A stretch of DNA of 64,000 bases, taken from positions 24,641 through 88,640 of the forward strand of contig JBPYFK010000102.1 in the NCBI GenBank assembly GCA_051984675.1. The letters are read 5' to 3'. Positions 36,158 through 48,047 of this stretch are shown piece after piece. The position numbers were made by a program, and so were the translations under genes. Numbering within the stretch: the first letter of the stretch is position 1; each line of letters opens with the position of its first letter. Origin of the DNA: JBPYFK01 sp051984675. Lineage in GTDB: Bacteria; Actinomycetota; Actinomycetes; Mycobacteriales; Pseudonocardiaceae. Under the pieces are notes generated by a model. The model was given only the letters and a program-made list of their open reading frames with translations, was not told the origin of the DNA and ran no database searches.

Positions 36158-37521
36158 AGCGGCTCCTTGCCGAACAACGCGCGCGCCTCTCCTGCTGTCA
36201 CGACCGAGCCGGTGATCACCACTCCGCCGCCGGCCACACCCTCCGCCGGTTCGGTGGTCTCCTCGGCCAGCTGGATCGCCGTTTCCACGGCGTCGTCCAG
36301 CCGGGACTCCACCACGATGCGGTCCGGACCGAAGATGTCCTTCGCCAGCGACGCCAGGGCATCCGCGTCCATCGCGCGCGAGGACGAGTTCGTGGTCACC
36401 ACGAGTTCCTCCAGCACCGGCTCCAGCTCGGCCAGGATGCCACCGGCGTCCTTGTCCGCGAGCACCGACACCACGCCGATCAGCCGGCGGAAGGAGAACT
36501 CCGAGCTCAGGGCGTCGGCGAGCGCACGCGCGCCGTGCGGATTGTGCGCCGAGTCCAGCAGCACCGTGGGCGCAGTACGCACCCGCTCCAGCCGCCCGGG
36601 CGTGACCACCCCGGCGAACGCCTCGCGGACCGTGTCGGCCTGGAGCTGGTGCTCCGCTCCGGCACCGAAGAACGCCTCCGCCGCCGCCAGCGCCAGCGCC
36701 GCGTTGCGGGCCTGGTGTTCGCCGTGCAGCGGAAGAAAGACCTCGTCGTAGACGGCGCCGAGCCCTTGCAGCCGCAGCATCTGACCGCCGACCGCCACGG
36801 TCCGCTCCAGCACGCCGAACTCGTGGCCCTCACGGGCCACCGTCGCGTCCACCTCGGCCACTCGACGCATGATCGCCTGCTCGGCTTCCGGGACCTGCGC
36901 GGCCAGCACGACCACCGACCCCGCTTTGATGACGCCGGCCTTCTCGGCGGCGATGCCAGCGATGTCGCTGCCCAGGTACTCGGCGTGGTCCAGCGAGACC
37001 GGGCAGACCACGGCGACCTGAGCGTCGGCGACGTTGGTGGCATCCCAACTCCCGCCAAGTCCGACCTCCAGCACCGCCGCTTCCACTGGGGCCTCGGCGA
37101 AGGCGGCGAACGCCATCCCGGTGAGCACCTCGAACTTGCTCATCGGCACGTCATGGTTGGAGTCCACAATGGACACGTAGGGTGCCACGTCCCGGTAGGC
37201 CTCGACGTAGCCGGCCGGGCTGATCGGAGCACCGTCGATGCTGATCCGCTCGGTCGCCAGCTGCAGGTGCGGGCTGGTGTAACGGCCTACGCGCAGCCCC
37301 ACCCTGCTGAGCAGGGCGTCAAGCATCCGGGACGTGGACGACTTCCCGTTCGTCCCCGCTACATGCAGCACCGGGTAGTGCCGCTGCGGCTCGGCGAGCA
37401 GGTCGGTCAGCGCCTTGATCCGCTCCAGCGACGGCTCGATCTTGGTTTCCGGCCAGCGCTCGTTGAGCTCCGCCTCGACCACGCGAAGCTCGTCCAACGC
37501 ACCGGGGTCCGTGCCGGGCAA
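36154..37521 (-). CDS. folC: Bifunctional dihydrofolate/folylpolyglutamate synthase
   Basis: 455 residues. The ATP loop VAGTNGKSSTSRML and TSPHLQLATERI are typical, and the C-terminal ligase domain contains DSAHNPHGARAL. It adds glutamate to dihydropteroate and to folates. The first available start is a TTG at 37521; no better ATG/GTG with a ribosome site is near, so the exact start is uncertain. It is followed by the DUF4233 gene with an ATGA overlap and preceded by valS across a palindromic-repeat pair. Confidence 0.92.
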   Translation of the reverse strand: MPGTDPGALDELRVVEAELNERWPETKIEPSLERIKALTDLLAEPQRHYPVLHVAGTNGKSSTSRMLDALLSRVGLRVGRYTSPHLQLATERISIDGAPISPAGYVEAYRDVAPYVSIVDSNHDVPMSKFEVLTGMAFAAFAEAPVEAAVLEVGLGGSWDATNVADAQVAVVCPVSLDHAEYLGSDIAGIAAEKAGVIKAGSVVVLAAQVPEAEQAIMRRVAEVDATVAREGHEFGVLERTVAVGGQMLRLQGLGAVYDEVFLPLHGEHQARNAALALAAAEAFFGAGAEHQLQADTVREAFAGVVTPGRLERVRTAPTVLLDSAHNPHGARALADALSSEFSFRRLIGVVSVLADKDAGGILAELEPVLEELVVTTNSSSRAMDADALASLAKDIFGPDRIVVESRLDDAVETAIQLAEETTEPAEGVAGGGVVITGSVVTAGEARALFGKEPL

Positions 37522-37600
37522 CTACTCACTCCCACGTTCCGTGACGGCAGATGTCTTAGTAGAAGTCTACGGCCCGGTGAGCTGGCGCTTGTGGTGGTGG

Positions 37601-37651
37601 CAGTATGGGAACCTTCCTGTCACCGGTGGTAGGAAGGTTCCCATGCTGTCA
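37601..37651. repeat. Dispersed palindromic repeats, units 6 and 7 (head-to-head pair)
   Basis: Two units face each other: ATGGGAACCTTCCT (37605-37618) and AGGAAGGTTCCCAT (37631-37644) form a 14-bp perfect stem with a short spacer. The pair lies between the valS stop and folC and would act as a hairpin in the transcript. Confidence 0.9.
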
Positions 37652-37658
37652 ACCGTCG

Positions 37659-40295
37659 TCACCGAGCCGGCAGGGACGCCAACCGCGCGTTGATGCGTTC
37701 GATGTCGGCAACCGCCGTCTCCCTCCGCTGCTTGATCTTGTCGACCACCTCGGCCGGGGCCTTGTCGGTGAACGCCGGGTTGGACAGCTTCTTGTCCACC
37801 CCGGCCAGTTCCTTCTCCGCCGCCGCGAGGTCCTTGGTCAGCCGCTTGCGCTCGGCGTCCACGTCGATCGCACCAGAGAGGTCCAGCTCCACGGTAACGG
37901 TGTCACCGGCGGGCAGGCCCACCTCGATCGACGCGGACGGCGTGAACGACTCGCCCGGTTCGGTGATCCTGGTCAGCGTGCGGACCGCCGGCTCGTGGAC
38001 GCCCAACCCCGCGGCCGTCGCGCCGACGAGCTTGGCCGCGACCTTCTGCCCAGGCTTGAGCCCCTGGTCGGAGCGGAACCGGCGGATCTCGGTGACCAGC
38101 TTCTGAACCGCCAGGATGCGCTGCGCGGCCTCCTCGTCCGGTTGCGCACCGCTCGACTTCGGCCACTGTGCCACCACCAGCGACTCACCGCCGGTGAGCG
38201 TGGTCCACAGCTTCTCGGTGACGAACGGAATCGTCGGGTGCAGAAGCCGGAGCAGGACGTCGAGCACATGCCCGAGCACCGCGCGGGTATGTTCGGCGCG
38301 CTGATCGCCTTCGTCGATCTGGACCTTGGACAGCTCGACGTACCAATCGCAGAACTCGTCCCAGGTGAAGTGGTAGAGCGCCTCGGTGGACTTGGCGAAC
38401 TGGAAGTCCTCCAGCAGTTCGTCCACTTCGGTCACCAGCGCGTCCGCGCGGTCGAGGATCCACCGGTCGGCGTCGGTGAGCTCGCGACGCGCGGGCAGCG
38501 TCCCGGACACGTTCGCGCCCTTGCTGAGCGCGAACCGGGTGGCGTTCCACAGCTTGGTGGTGAAGCTCCGGGAGCCGGCCACCCACTCGTCGCTGATCGG
38601 CACGTCGGTACCGGGGTTGGCGCCCCGGGCCAGCGTGAAGCGCAGCGCGTCGGTGCCGTAGTCGTCCATCCACTGCAACGGGTCGACCGTGTTGCCCGCG
38701 GACTTCGACATCTTCTTGCCGTACTTGTCCCGGACCATGCCGTGCAGGGCGATGACGTTGAACGGCACGGACTCCCGCGGACCACGATCAGCCATCGCGT
38801 ACAGCCCGAACATCATCATCCGGGCGACCCAGAAGAACAGGATGTCGTAGCCGGTGACGAGCACGCTGGTCGGGTAGAACTTGTGCAGTTCCGGCGTGTC
38901 GTCCGGCCAACCCATTGTGGAGAACGGCCACAGGCCCGAGGAGAACCAGGTGTCCAGCACGTCCTCGTCCTGACGCCAGCCCTCGCCGGTCGGCGGCTGC
39001 TCGTCCGGGCCGACGCAGACGACCTCGCCGTTCGGCCCGTACCAGATCGGGATGCGGTGGCCCCACCACAACTGCCGGGAGATCGCCCAGTCGTGCAGGT
39101 TGTCCACCCAGTCGAAGTAGCGCTTGGCCATCTCGGGCGGGTGCACCTGCACCCGGCCGTCGCGGACGGCGTCCCCGGCTGCGCGGGCCAGCGGGCCGAC
39201 CTTGACGAACCACTGCAACGACAGTCGAGGCTCGATCGGCTCCTTGGACCGCGAGCTGTGACCGACGCTGTGCACGTACGGTCGTTTCTCGGCGATGATG
39301 CGGCCCTGCGCGCGCAGCGCCTCCCGCACGGCGACGCGCGCCTCGAACCGGTCCATGCCGTCGAACTCGGTATCGCTGCCGGCGATCCGGCCCTGCTCGT
39401 CCATGATCGTCAGCATCGGCAGGCTGTGCCGCTGGCCGATCTCGAAGTCGTTCGGGTCATGCGCCGGGGTCACCTTGACCGCGCCGGTACCGAACTCCGG
39501 GTCCACGTGCTCGTCCGCGACCACCGGAATCCCGCGGCCGGTCAGTGGCAGCTCGATCTCGGTACCGATCAGGTGCTGGTAACGCGCGTCCTCGGGGTGC
39601 ACGGCCACGGCGGTGTCCCCGAGCATCGTCTCCACCCGGGTGGTGGCCACGTCCAGCGAGCGGTCCCCGTCGCCGTAGCGCATGGTGACGAGCTCGCCTT
39701 CGACCTCCTGGTACTCGACCTCGATGTCGGAGATCGCCGAGCGCATATCCGGCGACCAGTTCACCAGCCGCTCGGCCCGGTAGATCAGGCCGTCGTCGTA
39801 GAGCCGCTTGAACATCGTCTGGACGGCGCGGGAAAGCCCGGCGTCCATGGTGAAGCGCTCGCGCGTCCAGTCGACACCGTCGCCGAGCCGGCGCATCTGC
39901 GACAGGATCGCACCACCGTGCTCTTCCTTCCACTGCCACACGCGCTCGACGAACTTCTCGCGCCCGAGTTCGCGGTGGTCGATGCCCTGGTCCCGCAGCT
40001 GCCGCTCCACGAGCGCCTGGACCGCGATGCTCGCGTGGTCCATGCCTGGCAGCCAGAGCGCCTCATAGCCCTGCATCCGGCGGCGCCGGGTGAGCAGATC
40101 CATGAGAGTGTGCTCGAAGGCGTGACCGATGTGCAGACTTCCGGTGACGTTCGGTGGCGGGATGACGATCGAGAACGCGGGCTTGTCACTGTGCGGGTCG
40201 ACCGTGAAGTAGCCGGCGTCTACCCAGCGCTGATACAGCTCGGCCTCTACGTCGGCCGGGTTCCAGGTCGACGGAAGTTCACGGGGCTGCGTCAT
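37659..40295 (-). CDS. valS: Valine--tRNA ligase
   Basis: 878 residues, class I. PPPNVTGSLHIGHAFEHT contains the HIGH-type motif near residue 60, KMSKSAGN the KMSKS motif near 530, and the C-terminal coiled coil (AERKRLTKDLAAAEKELAGVDKKLSN) is the tRNA-binding arm of valyl enzymes. The ATG at 40295 (MTQPRELPSTWNPADVEAEL) matches the family; a GTG six codons upstream is also possible. It is followed by folC, the usual order. Confidence 0.97.
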   Translation of the reverse strand: MTQPRELPSTWNPADVEAELYQRWVDAGYFTVDPHSDKPAFSIVIPPPNVTGSLHIGHAFEHTLMDLLTRRRRMQGYEALWLPGMDHASIAVQALVERQLRDQGIDHRELGREKFVERVWQWKEEHGGAILSQMRRLGDGVDWTRERFTMDAGLSRAVQTMFKRLYDDGLIYRAERLVNWSPDMRSAISDIEVEYQEVEGELVTMRYGDGDRSLDVATTRVETMLGDTAVAVHPEDARYQHLIGTEIELPLTGRGIPVVADEHVDPEFGTGAVKVTPAHDPNDFEIGQRHSLPMLTIMDEQGRIAGSDTEFDGMDRFEARVAVREALRAQGRIIAEKRPYVHSVGHSSRSKEPIEPRLSLQWFVKVGPLARAAGDAVRDGRVQVHPPEMAKRYFDWVDNLHDWAISRQLWWGHRIPIWYGPNGEVVCVGPDEQPPTGEGWRQDEDVLDTWFSSGLWPFSTMGWPDDTPELHKFYPTSVLVTGYDILFFWVARMMMFGLYAMADRGPRESVPFNVIALHGMVRDKYGKKMSKSAGNTVDPLQWMDDYGTDALRFTLARGANPGTDVPISDEWVAGSRSFTTKLWNATRFALSKGANVSGTLPARRELTDADRWILDRADALVTEVDELLEDFQFAKSTEALYHFTWDEFCDWYVELSKVQIDEGDQRAEHTRAVLGHVLDVLLRLLHPTIPFVTEKLWTTLTGGESLVVAQWPKSSGAQPDEEAAQRILAVQKLVTEIRRFRSDQGLKPGQKVAAKLVGATAAGLGVHEPAVRTLTRITEPGESFTPSASIEVGLPAGDTVTVELDLSGAIDVDAERKRLTKDLAAAEKELAGVDKKLSNPAFTDKAPAEVVDKIKQRRETAVADIERINARLASLPAR

Positions 40296-40473
40296 CGCTT
40301 GGGTGTCAGGCACACCCGAATTCTACGAAGGCGACCGGCGCCCCTTTTCGCTGGTACCTCCAGCGGCTGCCGAGGGGGTGCGGGAGACCCCGATCGACTC
40401 ACTATCTGACTTCGAGTGGACTTTGACGCAGATGAATCTTGTCCGGCACGAGCGAGAGATCCACCCTGTAGCA

Positions 40474-42766
<2,293 letters not shown>

Positions 42767-42789
<23 letters not shown>

Positions 42790-43126
42790 CCGACGCGGTG
42801 TATCGACGAGGCGAGGCTGAGTCGATGGGGTTCGGCAGTATGGGTACCTTCCTGTCACTGGGTGGCAGGAAGGTTCCCATACTTGCAAGTGCGACGAGAC
42901 CAGCCAGCCCAACGACGAGTTCTCCAGCTGTTCCGAACCATTTCGTCGTAGACGCAACCAGTGTCGACGGTCGGTGATGACCCAAGACTGACAGGACGAC
43001 CCCCGTGATCAGCAGGACCAAACCGAGCGGCGCTGTGCCCCGTCTTGCGGGGTAACGGGGGTCACCTCTGATCGCCTCTCTGGCGGATAGCGGCGTCAGC
43101 CTGCGAGACTTCCAGCCAGCGAGCAC
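42767..43126 (-). CDS. Possible small two-helix membrane protein
   Basis: A weakly supported frame opposite the fdhF-fdhD gap. It contains two hydrophobic stretches, APLGLVLLITGVVLSVLG and ELVVGLAGLVALAS, separated by a polar loop, then runs through the palindromic-repeat pair (SMGTFLPPSDRKVPILP) and into the 3' end of the fdhF-like gene. The start is not defined. It could be a real small membrane gene whose end has been rewritten by the repeats, or chance. Confidence 0.25.
42838..42883. repeat. Dispersed palindromic repeats, units 8 and 9 (head-to-head pair)
   Basis: AGTATGGGTACCTTCCTG and CAGGAAGGTTCCCATACT can pair over 18 positions with a single mismatch, around a ten-base loop. The pair lies about 50 bp after the fdhF-like stop. 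Confidence 0.88.
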
Positions 43127-43159
43127 GACGGCGTGAAGCCGGATCTCAGGGGGTGCGTG

Positions 43160-44005
43160 ATGGGACGCGTCACGGTACGACGTCCAGTCCTTCGGGTGAA
43201 CGCGGACGGTACGCGGCAGCGACCGGACACGTTGGCCGCCGAAGAACCGCTGGAAATCCGTGTCAACTCCCAGGCGCTCACCGTCACTATGCGCACCCCT
43301 GGGCACGACGTGGAACTCACGCACGGCTTCCTGCTGACCGAGGGCGTGATCACCGACAGAGACCAGGTGGCCACCGCCCGTTACTGCGACAGTCCGGGTC
43401 CCGACGGGCGTAACACGTACAACGTGCTCGATGTCCGGCTCGCGTCCGGGGTCGCGCCGCCGGATACCAGCGTGGAACGCAACTTCTACACCACATCCTC
43501 GTGCGGTGTGTGCGGCAAAGCGGCACTGGACGCCGTGCGCCTCAGCACCCACTATCCGCCGGCCGCCGACACCGTCCGTATGACACCGGAAACCCTGTCC
43601 GAACTGCCTGACCGGTTACGCGCGGCCCAGCGCGTCTTCGCGTCCACTGGCGGGCTGCACGCGGCCAGCCTGTTCGACGCGGCAGGCGAACTGCTGGTCG
43701 TACGCGAAGACGTCGGCCGGCACAACGCCGTGGACAAGGTGCTCGGGTGGGCCTTGCTTGACGGCCGGTTGCCGCTGCGGGGGTGCGGCCTGCTGGTTTC
43801 CGGGCGGGCCTCGTTCGAGCTGGTTCAAAAGGCCGCGATGGCGGGCATCCCGGTGTTGGCCGCGGTCTCGGCTCCCTCGTCACTGGCCGTCGAGCTAGCC
43901 GCCGAACAGGGGATCACCTTGGTCGGGTTCCTTCGCGGTCGGTCGATGAACGTCTACACCGACGCCGAGCGCATCGACGTCGTCGAACCCGCAGCACAGG
44001 CGTGA
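43160..44005 (+). CDS. fdhD: FdhD, sulfurtransferase for formate dehydrogenase
   Basis: 281 residues. The cysteine motif SSCGVCGKAAL carries the persulfide that sulfurates the Mo-bisPGD cofactor of FdhF-type enzymes. VREDVGRHNAVDKVLGWAL and VSGRASFELVQKAAMAGIPV are the other family hallmarks. The ATG at 43160 gives the family start MGRVTVRRPVLRVNADG. Its location just behind the FdhF/YdeP gene indicates that it serves that enzyme. Confidence 0.95.
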   Translation: MGRVTVRRPVLRVNADGTRQRPDTLAAEEPLEIRVNSQALTVTMRTPGHDVELTHGFLLTEGVITDRDQVATARYCDSPGPDGRNTYNVLDVRLASGVAPPDTSVERNFYTTSSCGVCGKAALDAVRLSTHYPPAADTVRMTPETLSELPDRLRAAQRVFASTGGLHAASLFDAAGELLVVREDVGRHNAVDKVLGWALLDGRLPLRGCGLLVSGRASFELVQKAAMAGIPVLAAVSAPSSLAVELAAEQGITLVGFLRGRSMNVYTDAERIDVVEPAAQA

Positions 44006-44167
44006 CCCATACCACCCCTGCTGGTAAAAAGCGTTCCGCTGTAACCCTGCGCCTTAGTATTCGAACCGTGCTCGATCTAGCTGACCAGTGGCGGATCACC
44101 CGATAGCAAGACAAGAACACAGGACGACATCCGCCGCGCCTCACCCAGCTGAGGCGCAGGAGGCTCC

Positions 44168-45067
44168 ATGGAACGCGACGCGAACAAGCGACACCGCTTG
44201 GGACGCCGCGCGTTCCTGACCGGGGCTTCCGCGGCGGCGGCGCTGTCAGCGATCGGCCTGCTCACTAACAGTGACGAGGAGCTCCCGCCTCCCCCTCCCC
44301 GGGCACGGCCCGTCTATCCGGTCGCGAACCAGGCCGACCTCTGGGTGGAACAGGTGTACTCACGCTGCCGCAACCGGGTCGTCAACGTGGTGTCGATGTT
44401 CCCCAAAGGGGTACCGCGAAGGGGCCTTCCGGTCTGCCTCATGCTGCACGGCCGTTTCGGTGACGCACGCAAGTCCGCCGGCGGTATCCCGGACTGGTTG
44501 ACCCAGGCGGTCGCACGCCACGAGATTCCCCCGTACGCGATGGTCGCGGTGGACGGGGGCGGCAACAGCTACTGGCACAGCCACCCCGGCGACGATCCGA
44601 TGGCGATGCTGTTAACCGAGGTGCCCCAGTGGCTGGCGCAGCGCGGTCTGGGCCGTGACGCCAACGGGCTGCCGTTCGCCGTCTCCGGAGTGTCCATGGG
44701 GGGCTTCGGTGCGCTGCTGTACGCACGACGACGTCGCGATCTTGGCCAGCCGCTGAACGCCTGCGCGGTCATCTCCCCGGCACTGATCACCAACTGGCCG
44801 GAGATGAACAAGCGGCACGCCTTCGTCGACCAGCAGGAGTGGGCATCTCTCGACCCCATGCGGCATATCGACACCCTGGGCGACCTGCCGGTGGGCGTGT
44901 GGTGCGGCACCAATGACAGCTTCATCACGGGCACCCGGAAGTTCATCGCACTGGCCCATCCGCAGGTCGCTTCCACCACGCCCGGTGGGCACACCACGAA
45001 CTACTACCGTCACGCGCTGCCCGAAGCGATCCACTTCCTCGGCCAGCACCTCCCGTTTTCGACGTAG
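44168..45067 (+). CDS. Tat-exported esterase, alpha/beta-hydrolase fold
   Basis: 299 residues. The signal HRLGRRAFLTGASAAAALSA is a twin-arginine type. The mature part belongs to the esterase-D/antigen-85-like hydrolases: LPVCLMLHGRFGDARKSAGG, the nucleophile elbow AVSGVSMGGFGALLYA (GxSxG), and a C-terminal GGHTTNYYRHALPEAIHFL with the likely catalytic histidine. The substrate is unknown; a cell-envelope ester is plausible. The ATG at 44168 follows CAGGAGGCTCC. Confidence 0.85.
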   Translation: MERDANKRHRLGRRAFLTGASAAAALSAIGLLTNSDEELPPPPPRARPVYPVANQADLWVEQVYSRCRNRVVNVVSMFPKGVPRRGLPVCLMLHGRFGDARKSAGGIPDWLTQAVARHEIPPYAMVAVDGGGNSYWHSHPGDDPMAMLLTEVPQWLAQRGLGRDANGLPFAVSGVSMGGFGALLYARRRRDLGQPLNACAVISPALITNWPEMNKRHAFVDQQEWASLDPMRHIDTLGDLPVGVWCGTNDSFITGTRKFIALAHPQVASTTPGGHTTNYYRHALPEAIHFLGQHLPFST

Positions 45068-45100
45068 CCCGGGCGCTCCCCGGAGTAGCCGGGGCTGTGA

Positions 45101-45154
45101 TGGGAGGAAGGTTCCCATGCTGTCACTGGTGACAGCATGGGAACCTTCCTCCCA
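45101..45154. repeat. Dispersed palindromic repeats, units 10 and 11 (perfect palindrome)
   Basis: Two units form perfectly complementary 26-bp arms (45101-45126 and 45129-45154) around a TG loop. It lies between the convergent ends of two hydrolase genes and should be a very stable bidirectional hairpin, probably a terminator. Confidence 0.95.
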
Positions 45155-45162
45155 CGCCACCC

Positions 45163-45801
45163 TCACGCCGGTCGCAACCGGCTGATGGAGTACTCGGCGG
45201 TGCTGGGCTCACCCTCCGAGCGGTCGAGTATCGGAACGGTCCCGTACAGCGACCACCGCAAGACTGCCGGCCACGGACCGTAGCCGGAGTCGGTGTTGAG
45301 GTGCCCACCATCGGCGAGCACGTCGAGTTCTACTTGCAGCGCGTCCGCGAGCTCGTGTGCCCCGCGCACCGGCAGGTACGGGTCGCCGGTTCCGGCCACC
45401 AAGCGCGTCACACCCGCTGCCCGCCGCAACGCCCGGGCGTCAACCGGGTAGGGAACCAAGCCGTGCACCCGCGGATGTTGCCAGGTGGAGTCCGGGGGAG
45501 CCACGAGCAGCACACGATCCGCCCGACGTCCGTGGGGCGCGATTGTCGCCGCGTGGTGCAGCCACAGCGCCGCCCCGCACGAGTGCGCGGCCACCACCAG
45601 TTCCGCATGGGCGGGTACTTCGCGCAACCGATCGCGCAGCACATCCAACCAGGCATCCAGGACCGGCCGGTCCGGGTGCGGTAATGCCGGCAACTCCGCT
45701 CGCACCCCGCGGTCGGATAGTTGTCCCAGCAACCAGTTCTGCCAATGCCAAGGCCCCGAACCGGTGAACCCATGCAGCAGCAAGACATGCGTGTCGGTCA
45801 T
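45163..45801 (-). CDS. Alpha/beta hydrolase (RBBP9/YdeN type)
   Basis: 212 residues. HVLLLHGFTGSGPWHWQNWL contains the oxyanion HG, VVAAHSCGAALWLHHA the nucleophile serine, and a late ADGGHLNTDSGYGPWP the catalytic histidine, which is the RBBP9/YdeN pattern. The start is the ATG at 45801 behind GGGGAGC. The substrate is unknown. It is convergent with the esterase across the palindrome. Confidence 0.82.
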   Translation of the reverse strand: MTDTHVLLLHGFTGSGPWHWQNWLLGQLSDRGVRAELPALPHPDRPVLDAWLDVLRDRLREVPAHAELVVAAHSCGAALWLHHAATIAPHGRRADRVLLVAPPDSTWQHPRVHGLVPYPVDARALRRAAGVTRLVAGTGDPYLPVRGAHELADALQVELDVLADGGHLNTDSGYGPWPAVLRWSLYGTVPILDRSEGEPSTAEYSISRLRPA

Positions 45802-45938
45802 GGCGTGCTCCCCGGAAATCATGAGTCGATCGTCGGCCGCTCGGCTCAATGATCATCTAAGCGCGCTAATTCCGCACAACACGCCGGTGCCTGTGATCGC
45901 ACCACCTCTGGCTGGCGATCGACGAGCCGTCACACCTG

Positions 45939-47225
45939 TCAGGCCGACTTCTCGCGGCGCTCCCTGCGGGTCGCCTGACGTGCGACGATCGTCGGATTGA
46001 CGTTCTCTCGGACGGTCTGCTCGGTGATGACGACCTTGGCGACATCCCCACGGCTGGGAGTGTCATACATCACCGGAAGCAGGACTTCCTCCAGAATCGC
46101 CCGCAACCCCCGCGCACCGGTGCCCCGCAGCAGGGCCTGGTCCGCGACCGCCTCCAACGCGGTCCGGGTGAACTCCAGCTCCACCCCGTCCATCTCGAAC
46201 AGCCGCTTGTACTGCTTGACCAGCGCATTGCGGGGTTCGGTGAGGATCTTGACCAGCGACACCTTGTCCAGGTTCGTCACGCTGGCCACCGTGGGCAGAC
46301 GGCCAATGAACTCCGGGATCAAACCGTACTTGATCAGGTCTTCCGGCATGACCTCGCCGAAGTTGTCCGTGGCGTCGACGTCGGCCTTGGAGCGCAGCTC
46401 GGCACCGAAGCCGACGCTGTGCTTGCCGATCCGCTCCTGGACGATCTTCTCCAACCCAGCGAACGCCCCAGCCACGACGAACAGCACGTTTGTCGTGTCG
46501 ATCTGGATGAACTCCTGGTGCGGGTGCTTGCGACCACCCTGCGGCGGCACGCTCGCGGTCGTGCCCTCCAGGATCTTCAGCAGTGCCTGCTGCACGCCCT
46601 CGCCGGAAACGTCCCTGGTGATGGAGGGGTTCTCGCTCTTGCGAGCGATCTTGTCGACCTCGTCGATGTAGATGATCCCGGTCTCGGCGCGCTTGACGTC
46701 GTAGTCGGCCGCCTGGATCAACTTCAGCAGGATGTTCTCGACGTCCTCGCCCACGTAGCCGGCCTCGGTGAGCGCGGTGGCGTCCGCGATAGCGAACGGA
46801 ACGTTCAGCATTTTCGCCAGGGTCTGCGCGAGGTAGGTCTTGCCGCACCCGGTCGGCCCCAGCATCAGGATGTTCGACTTGGCCAGCTCAACGTTCTCGC
46901 CGTCCCGCTCCCGGGAGGAGGTCCGCTCGCCCGCCTGAATGCGCTTGTAGTGGTTGTAGACCGCCACGGACAGATTGCGCTTGGCAGGGTCCTGGCCGAT
47001 CACGTACTGGTCGAGGAACTCGTGGATCTCGGCCGGTTTCGGCAGTTCGTCGAGCTTGACGTCGCCGGCCTCGGCCAGCTCCTCCTCGATGATCTCGTTA
47101 CAGAGATCGATGCACTCGTCGCAGATGTACACGCCGGGGCCGGCGATGAGCTTCTTTACCTGCTTTTGACTCTTGCCGCAGAACGAACACTTCAGCAGGT
47201 CGCCACCGTCACCGATACGTGCCAT
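45939..47225 (-). CDS. clpX: ATP-dependent Clp protease ATP-binding subunit ClpX
   Basis: 428 residues. The N-terminal zinc domain CSFCGKSQKQVKKLIAGPGV to CDEC binds substrates and adaptors, Walker A is GPTGCGKTYLAQTL, Walker B IIYIDEVDK, and the sensor/IGF region is near RIGKHSVGFGAEL, where the ClpP-contacting loop lies. It unfolds proteins into the ClpP1P2 chamber. It begins at the ATG at 47225. Confidence 0.98.
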   Translation of the reverse strand: MARIGDGGDLLKCSFCGKSQKQVKKLIAGPGVYICDECIDLCNEIIEEELAEAGDVKLDELPKPAEIHEFLDQYVIGQDPAKRNLSVAVYNHYKRIQAGERTSSRERDGENVELAKSNILMLGPTGCGKTYLAQTLAKMLNVPFAIADATALTEAGYVGEDVENILLKLIQAADYDVKRAETGIIYIDEVDKIARKSENPSITRDVSGEGVQQALLKILEGTTASVPPQGGRKHPHQEFIQIDTTNVLFVVAGAFAGLEKIVQERIGKHSVGFGAELRSKADVDATDNFGEVMPEDLIKYGLIPEFIGRLPTVASVTNLDKVSLVKILTEPRNALVKQYKRLFEMDGVELEFTRTALEAVADQALLRGTGARGLRAILEEVLLPVMYDTPSRGDVAKVVITEQTVRENVNPTIVARQATRRERREKSA

Positions 47226-47386
47226 ATCTGCTGATCCTGTTCCCCTCCGGCACGCCACGGTGACGCGCCTGCCGTGTACTTGTCTCCGACAGTACCTGCC
47301 GTTCCCCGGCTTCGGGGAGATTCAGCGTGCCTCCGGTCACGCCGGGCACGGCGGCATCCCACCGTGCTCGGCGTGTCGCGGAGACC

Positions 47387-48013
47387 TCACTGGGTCGAGA
47401 GCTTCCGATACGGAAGGACCTCGTCCACGAAGCCGTACTCCTTGGCCTGGTCGGCGGTCAAGATCTTGTCGCGTTCGATGTCCTTGCGGATCTCGTCCGC
47501 CGGCTTGCCGGTGTGCTTGGACAGCGTGGACTCCAGCAGCTCACGCATCCGCTGCACCTCGTTGGCCTGGATCTCCAGGTCCGAGACCTGACCATAGATG
47601 CCCTCGGTCGCGGGCTGGTGAATCAGCACCCGGGAGTTCGGCAAGGCCATCCGCTTACCCGGGGTACCCGCGGCCAGCAGCACCGCCGCCGCCGAGGCCG
47701 CCTGGCCCAGGCAGACCGTACGCACGTCTGGGCGCACGTACTGCATCGTGTCGTAAATCGCCATCAGCGCGGTGAACGATCCACCGGGCGAGTTGATGTA
47801 GATCGTGATCTCCCGGTCGGGGTCGTCCGACTCCAGGTGCAGCAGCTGCGCCATGACGTCGTTGGCCGACGCGTCGTCGACCTGGACCCCGAGGAAGACG
47901 ATCCGCTCTTCGAAGAGCTTGTTGTATGGGTTGGACTCCTTGACCCCGTAGCTGGTCCGCTCCACGAAGGACGGAAGCACATACCGGGACTGGAGGGGCT
48001 GAAATGCGCTCAC
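47387..48013 (-). CDS. clpP2: ATP-dependent Clp protease proteolytic subunit 2
   Basis: 208 residues. The catalytic serine lies in CLGQAASAAAVLLAAG, the histidine in RVLIHQPATEG and the aspartate near ERDKILTADQAKEYG. The N-terminal propeptide is long (SAFQPLQSRYVLPSFVERTS), as in ClpP2. It forms a mixed tetradecamer with ClpP1, encoded 34 bp upstream. Confidence 0.97.
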   Translation of the reverse strand: MSAFQPLQSRYVLPSFVERTSYGVKESNPYNKLFEERIVFLGVQVDDASANDVMAQLLHLESDDPDREITIYINSPGGSFTALMAIYDTMQYVRPDVRTVCLGQAASAAAVLLAAGTPGKRMALPNSRVLIHQPATEGIYGQVSDLEIQANEVQRMRELLESTLSKHTGKPADEIRKDIERDKILTADQAKEYGFVDEVLPYRKLSTQ

Positions 48014-48047
48014 GTGAATGACTCCTCGTGACTAGTCCGCGAGCGCC

